Below, one piece after another: positions 62,653-64,000 of a stretch of 64,000 nucleotides of DNA. Positions within the stretch are counted from its first letter, which is position 1; each line of letters begins with the position of its first letter. The notes beneath the pieces were generated by a model, which had not been told where the DNA came from, did not search any database, and was given only the letters and a program-made list of their open reading frames with translations. Both the position numbers and the translations under genes were made by a program. The DNA comes from an uncultured Bacteroides sp. (lineage in GTDB: Bacteria > Bacteroidota > Bacteroidia > Bacteroidales > Bacteroidaceae): positions 1,488,001 to 1,552,000 of the forward strand of contig NZ_OY781099.1 of the NCBI RefSeq assembly GCF_963676325.1, written 5' to 3'.

Positions 62653-62660
62653 TACTTTTG
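62653..62660 (+). promoter_or_regulatory. Promoter of the histidine operon
   Basis: -7 box TACTTTTG with a -33 TTTG at 62629-62632, 20 bases apart, the standard Bacteroides arrangement. Transcription should start near 62667. Confidence 0.8.
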
Positions 62661-62684
62661 TCGCATCAAATTAAAGAAGACAAT

Positions 62685-62729
62685 ATGTTTAATACAACTA
62701 TACAGCATCATCATTATCCTAACGAATAA
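62685..62729 (+). CDS. Histidine operon leader peptide
   Basis: A 14-codon ORF, MFNTTIQHHHYPNE, with three consecutive His codons, between the promoter and hisG. In rich histidine the ribosome passes the codons; in starvation it stalls there, allowing the antiterminator (62732-62777) to form. Too short for usual gene finding, but its position and following hairpins make the assignment strong. Confidence 0.88.
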   Translation: MFNTTIQHHHYPNE

Positions 62730-62731
62730 AT

Positions 62732-62777
62732 CGGTGGGCGTATAGATTATGTATATATGAAATAGAAAGGCTTGCCG
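62732..62777 (+). promoter_or_regulatory. Predicted antiterminator of the his attenuator
   Basis: CGGTGGGC (62732-62739) can pair with GCTTGCCG (62770-62777), including three G-U pairs. The second segment is part of the terminator stem, so the two structures exclude each other. Confidence 0.6.
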
Positions 62778-62798
62778 TTATGGTGAGCCTTTTTTTTA
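62766..62798 (+). terminator. Attenuator terminator before hisG
   Basis: 11-bp stem AAAGGCTTGCC/GGTGAGCCTTT (one G-T pair), loop GTTAT, followed by a T run of eight. It ends 36 bases before hisG. Confidence 0.88.
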
Positions 62799-62833
62799 TC
62801 CCTTTATTGATTCAAATTTAAACAAAATAAGTT

Positions 62834-63685
62834 ATGCTAAGAATTGCAGTACAATCCAAAGGGCGTTTGTTCGAAGAAACAATGGCTCTTTTCGAAGAAT
62901 CAGACATTAAATTAAGTTCTCACAAGAGATCGCTTCTTGTTCAGTCTACTAATTTCCCTGTTGAGGTATTGTACCTTCGTGATGATGATATTCCTCAGGC
63001 TGTTGCTACCGGAGTAGCCGACTTAGGTATTGTTGGCGAAAATGAATTCGTAGAGAAGGATGAAGATGCCGAAATCGTTAAACGACTAGGCTTTAGCAAA
63101 TGTCGCCTTTCCTTAGCTATTCCTAAAGATATTGAATATCCGGGATTGTCATGGTTTGAAGGAAAGAAGATAGCTACTTCTTATCCGGTTATTTTGAAGA
63201 ACTTTATGAAAGAGAAGGGTATCAAGACTGAAATTCATGTGATTAACGGTTCTGTAGAGGTAGCTCCGGGCATTGGATTGGCTGATGCCATTTTTGATAT
63301 TGTAAGCTCTGGCTCTACATTGGTGAGCAACCGTTTGAGAGAAGTGGAAGTATTGATGAAATCGGAAGCTTTGCTTATTGGTAATAAGGAGATGTCGGAT
63401 GAGAATAAGGAAATTCTTGATGAACTGTTGTTCCGCATGGATGCCGTTAAAACTGCAGAAGATAAGAAATATGTGCTGATGAATGCACCAAAAGATAAAC
63501 TGAAAGATATTATTGAGGTTCTTCCCGGAATGAAGAGTCCTACAGTGATGCCACTTGCACAGGAAGACTGGTGCTCTGTTCACACTGTACTGGAAGAAAA
63601 ACGTTTCTGGGAAATTATCGGAAAACTAAAAGCTCTTGGAGCTGAAGGTATTTTAGTATTACCTATTGAAAAGATGATTCTTTAA
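62834..63685 (+). CDS. hisG: ATP phosphoribosyltransferase, long form
   Basis: 283 residues. First step of histidine synthesis. LRIAVQSKGRLFEETMALFEE, LRDDDIPQAVATGVADLGIVGENEF and DAIFDIVSSGSTLVSNRL form the catalytic half; the C-terminal part (VMPLAQEDWCSVHTVLEE, then GAEGILVLPIEKMI) is the ACT-like histidine-feedback domain of the long form, so no HisZ is needed. The leader attenuator controls it. Confidence 0.97.
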   Translation: MLRIAVQSKGRLFEETMALFEESDIKLSSHKRSLLVQSTNFPVEVLYLRDDDIPQAVATGVADLGIVGENEFVEKDEDAEIVKRLGFSKCRLSLAIPKDIEYPGLSWFEGKKIATSYPVILKNFMKEKGIKTEIHVINGSVEVAPGIGLADAIFDIVSSGSTLVSNRLREVEVLMKSEALLIGNKEMSDENKEILDELLFRMDAVKTAEDKKYVLMNAPKDKLKDIIEVLPGMKSPTVMPLAQEDWCSVHTVLEEKRFWEIIGKLKALGAEGILVLPIEKMIL

Positions 63686-63692
63686 TACATCT

Positions 63693-64000
63693 ATGAAAGT
63701 AATCAAATATCCCAAAAAAGAGGAGTGGAAGGAAATACTTAAACGCCCCGCACTCAATACTGAAAGTCTGAACGACACAGTAAGAGGAATCCTTGATCGT
63801 GTAAAGGCAGAGGGCGATAAAGCTGTGCTTGAATGCGAAGCTACTTTTGACAAAGTACAGTTGGATAGTCTGGCTGTTACTGCGGAAGAGATAAAAGAAG
63901 CAGATGGCTTGATTAGTGAGGAACTGAAAGCGGCTATTAAACTAGCCAAAGAAAATATAGAAACCTTTCACACTGCGCAACGCTTTACCGGAAAGAAGGT
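63693..64000 (+). CDS. hisD: Histidinol dehydrogenase, 5' part
   Basis: Starts at ATG 63693, 7 bases after the hisG stop, and runs off the window. The visible 102 residues (MKVIKYPKKEEWKEILKRPA, VRGILDRVKAEGDKAVLECEATFDKVQL, IKLAKENIETFHTAQ) match the N-terminus of HisD, the last two steps to histidine. The gene order hisG-hisD is the usual one in Bacteroides. Confidence 0.92.
   Translation, partial: MKVIKYPKKEEWKEILKRPALNTESLNDTVRGILDRVKAEGDKAVLECEATFDKVQLDSLAVTAEEIKEADGLISEELKAAIKLAKENIETFHTAQRFTGKK

Overview
The window looks like the chromosome of a Bacteroides-type bacterium (Bacteroidales). This rests on a SusD gene next to a GH13 and a SusB-type GH97 glycosidase, NigD-like and BspA-like surface lipoproteins, a GGGtGRT/NifU-like gene pair, low G+C, and many promoters with the Bacteroides -7 box TAnnTTTG. 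Most genes are ordinary backbone or niche genes. I saw no rRNA, tRNA or CRISPR array.

Layout. 1-4680: 3' end of a starch/maltodextrin utilisation locus (SusD end, GH13 lipoprotein, SusB). 4853-13521: two GNAT acetyltransferases, a YceI protein, a 502-aa unknown, a pabB-pabC operon for p-aminobenzoate, a YhcH/DUF386 protein with a previously unlisted 44-codon basic ORF, an orphan lipoprotein, an outer-membrane protein and an AraC regulator. 13779-20586: a complete TetR-controlled efflux operon (TolC, HlyD, two ATPases, two ABC-2 permeases) with matching operator-like palindromes. 20587-26694: a decayed gene, two secreted small proteins, a MITE-like element, an M20 amidohydrolase, a DUF1003 protein and KDG kinase. 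26865-34741: a YiiX-like hydrolase, a five-gene LolA/FtsX/LolD-like export operon ending in an outer-membrane barrel protein, and a TlpA-like protein. 34742-45127: repeat-rich and AT-rich DNA enclosing a three-gene module. 45136-64000: BspA-like LRR protein, porin-like protein, GGGtGRT/NifU pair, NigD-like, Yip1, SmpB, Gate protein, MetH, Ogt, MltF, Udk, DsbD, a thioesterase and the start of the histidine operon.

The strongest candidate for a little-described system is the minus-strand operon 43558-35644. It encodes (1) an exported vWA protein with one membrane helix and a cytoplasmic tail, (2) a 912-residue tubulin/FtsZ-like protein with an intact GGTGCGT nucleotide loop, and (3) a 1148-residue protein combining a papain-like protease with intact Cys/His/Asn, a two-helix membrane hairpin, and an N-terminal region that mirrors the tubulin-like protein segment by segment but has lost the nucleotide loop. 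I read it as an active-tubulin/pseudo-tubulin pair, the pseudo-tubulin armed with a protease and both tied to the membrane with a periplasmic vWA partner. Membrane remodelling, stress response or phage defence are all possible roles; none is shown by the sequence.

Non-coding highlights are a 33-nt repeat unit found in four intergenic regions, a perfect 31-bp G+C-rich palindrome just downstream of the tubulin module, a His-rich leader peptide with a competing antiterminator/terminator in front of hisG, and paired TTAACA-N4-TGTTAR palindromes at the efflux operon.
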